Source: Synchiropus splendidus (taxonomy: Eukaryota; Chordata; Actinopteri; Syngnathiformes; Callionymidae). Taken from it: a stretch of DNA of 64,000 nucleotides. Below are positions 63,378-64,000 of the stretch, in pieces. The stretch is from assembly GCF_027744825.2 (NCBI RefSeq), contig NC_071334.1, positions 28,535,937-28,599,936 on the forward strand, given 5' to 3'. A program made the position numbers and the translations under genes. Numbering within the stretch: position 1 is the first letter of the stretch; every line of letters starts with the position of its first letter. The notes below the pieces were generated by a model. It ran no database searches, had not been told where the DNA came from, and worked only from the letters and a program-made list of their open reading frames with translations.

Positions 63378-64000
63378 TCAACATTCCTCGATAAGAAGTG
63401 CTCCAGAACAATACAGTTTCTTCTTAATCACGCGGAAGCCGGTGCTAAGTTTAATTGCCTGTCTCACCACAGCAGCAGAGGTGGACTTAGTGCTGAAGAG
63501 TCCTTGGATTTTTGGCCACAATCCACCAGACTCTAGCCTCAACACCAGAGTCAGCTGAAAGGTGGGGACTAGGTAGGGGTCGACAGAGAACTGTGCCACA
63601 CTCTCACATGCGGCTCCCTGTTCCACACAGAGGTCTATGAGAGCCCCTCTTAGACCACAGGGCTCACTGGCTGCCAGGTGGAGCAGCTCTTGCCCGATGT
63701 GCTCCAAAAGTTTCTCCGGTATCAGCAGTTTGGCACATCGCAGGGCGCAGTCTGAATCTTTGGCTTCTCGCAAACTCCTGGCAATAAGCCCCACAACTTC
63801 CTTCAAGATGGTTTCCTCCATGGGGTCGTAAAACAGGTCATCACTGCAGTGAGACTGCTCGCAGGGTTCAGAGTCTGACACTGGTGAAGGAGACAAAGAG
63901 CGATCAGAACAGGAAGTCTCACAGACTCGCTGGTGGAGTTGCAACACTGCTCACCGGAGTCCGAGAGGTCACTCCTGCTGCTGTTGTTGGACTTGGACTC
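63378..64000 (-). CDS. ddit4: DNA damage-inducible transcript 4 (REDD1), 3' part
   Basis: REDD1 is a stress-induced cytosolic inhibitor of mTORC1 that acts through the TSC1/TSC2 complex and 14-3-3 proteins. The gene runs off the right edge, so its start is missing. I predict an exon 64000-63955 ending in a donor (GACTCCG|GTGAGC), a 74-base intron with a good branch-point (CTGAT) and pyrimidine tract, and a last exon 63880-63378. Joined, they read SRSDLSDSVSDSEPCEQSHC, which suits the family's Ser-rich leader. The conserved domain is unmistakable: SEPCGLRGALIDLCVEQG, PYLVPTFQLTLVLRLESG, LWPKIQGLF, STGFRVIKKKLYCSG and the terminal LLIEEC. Reading straight through the proposed intron meets an in-frame stop. 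It faces dnajb12 tail to tail, as in human. Confidence 0.92.

Overview
This window is vertebrate nuclear DNA, almost certainly from a ray-finned (teleost) fish. The genes have many short coding exons with GT/AG borders and often introns of only 70-110 bases. There are long AT microsatellites, degenerate fish-type interspersed repeats and one selenocysteine-encoding gene with its own SECIS element. No bacterial, viral or organellar gene organisation is visible.

Layout. The first ~14.4 kb has no recognisable gene; it holds five of the six long (AT)n tracts, a pentanucleotide tract, dispersed repeats and a few complex non-coding islands. From ~14.4 to 24.9 kb lies chst3 (chondroitin 6-O-sulfotransferase) on the minus strand, including a duplicated orphan copy of its membrane-anchor exon downstream of the stop codon. 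A repeat-rich gap (24.9-28.2 kb, with an old retroelement-like copy) is followed by three plus-strand genes: a cytosolic selenoprotein glutathione peroxidase (28.2-29.7 kb), ndufb8 of respiratory complex I (30.6-32.1 kb) and sec31b of the COPII coat (33.3-42.4 kb, 25 coding exons, 1,200 residues). Then come scd (stearoyl-CoA delta-9 desaturase, minus strand, 47.5-53.3 kb plus a 5' non-coding exon), dnajb12 (ER-anchored Hsp40, plus strand, 55.9-59.6 kb) and the 3' part of ddit4/REDD1 (minus strand, running off the right edge).

The coding exons of each complete gene were joined by eye from splice signals and reading phase. Each sums to a whole number of codons at about the family's usual length: chst3 442, GPx 181, NDUFB8 187, SEC31 1,200, SCD 332 and DNAJB12 368 residues.

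The genes are not an operon, though several act at or on the secretory pathway and lipid/redox homeostasis. Their order is notable: chst3, ddit4 and dnajb12 correspond to human 10q22, while scd, sec31b and ndufb8 correspond to human 10q24, so two blocks far apart in human are interleaved here. The points most worth a second look are the in-frame duplicated chst3 exon, the chst3 upstream ORF whose stop overlaps a conserved Met codon, and a CpG/CCAAT/CRE promoter-like island sitting between two convergent genes.
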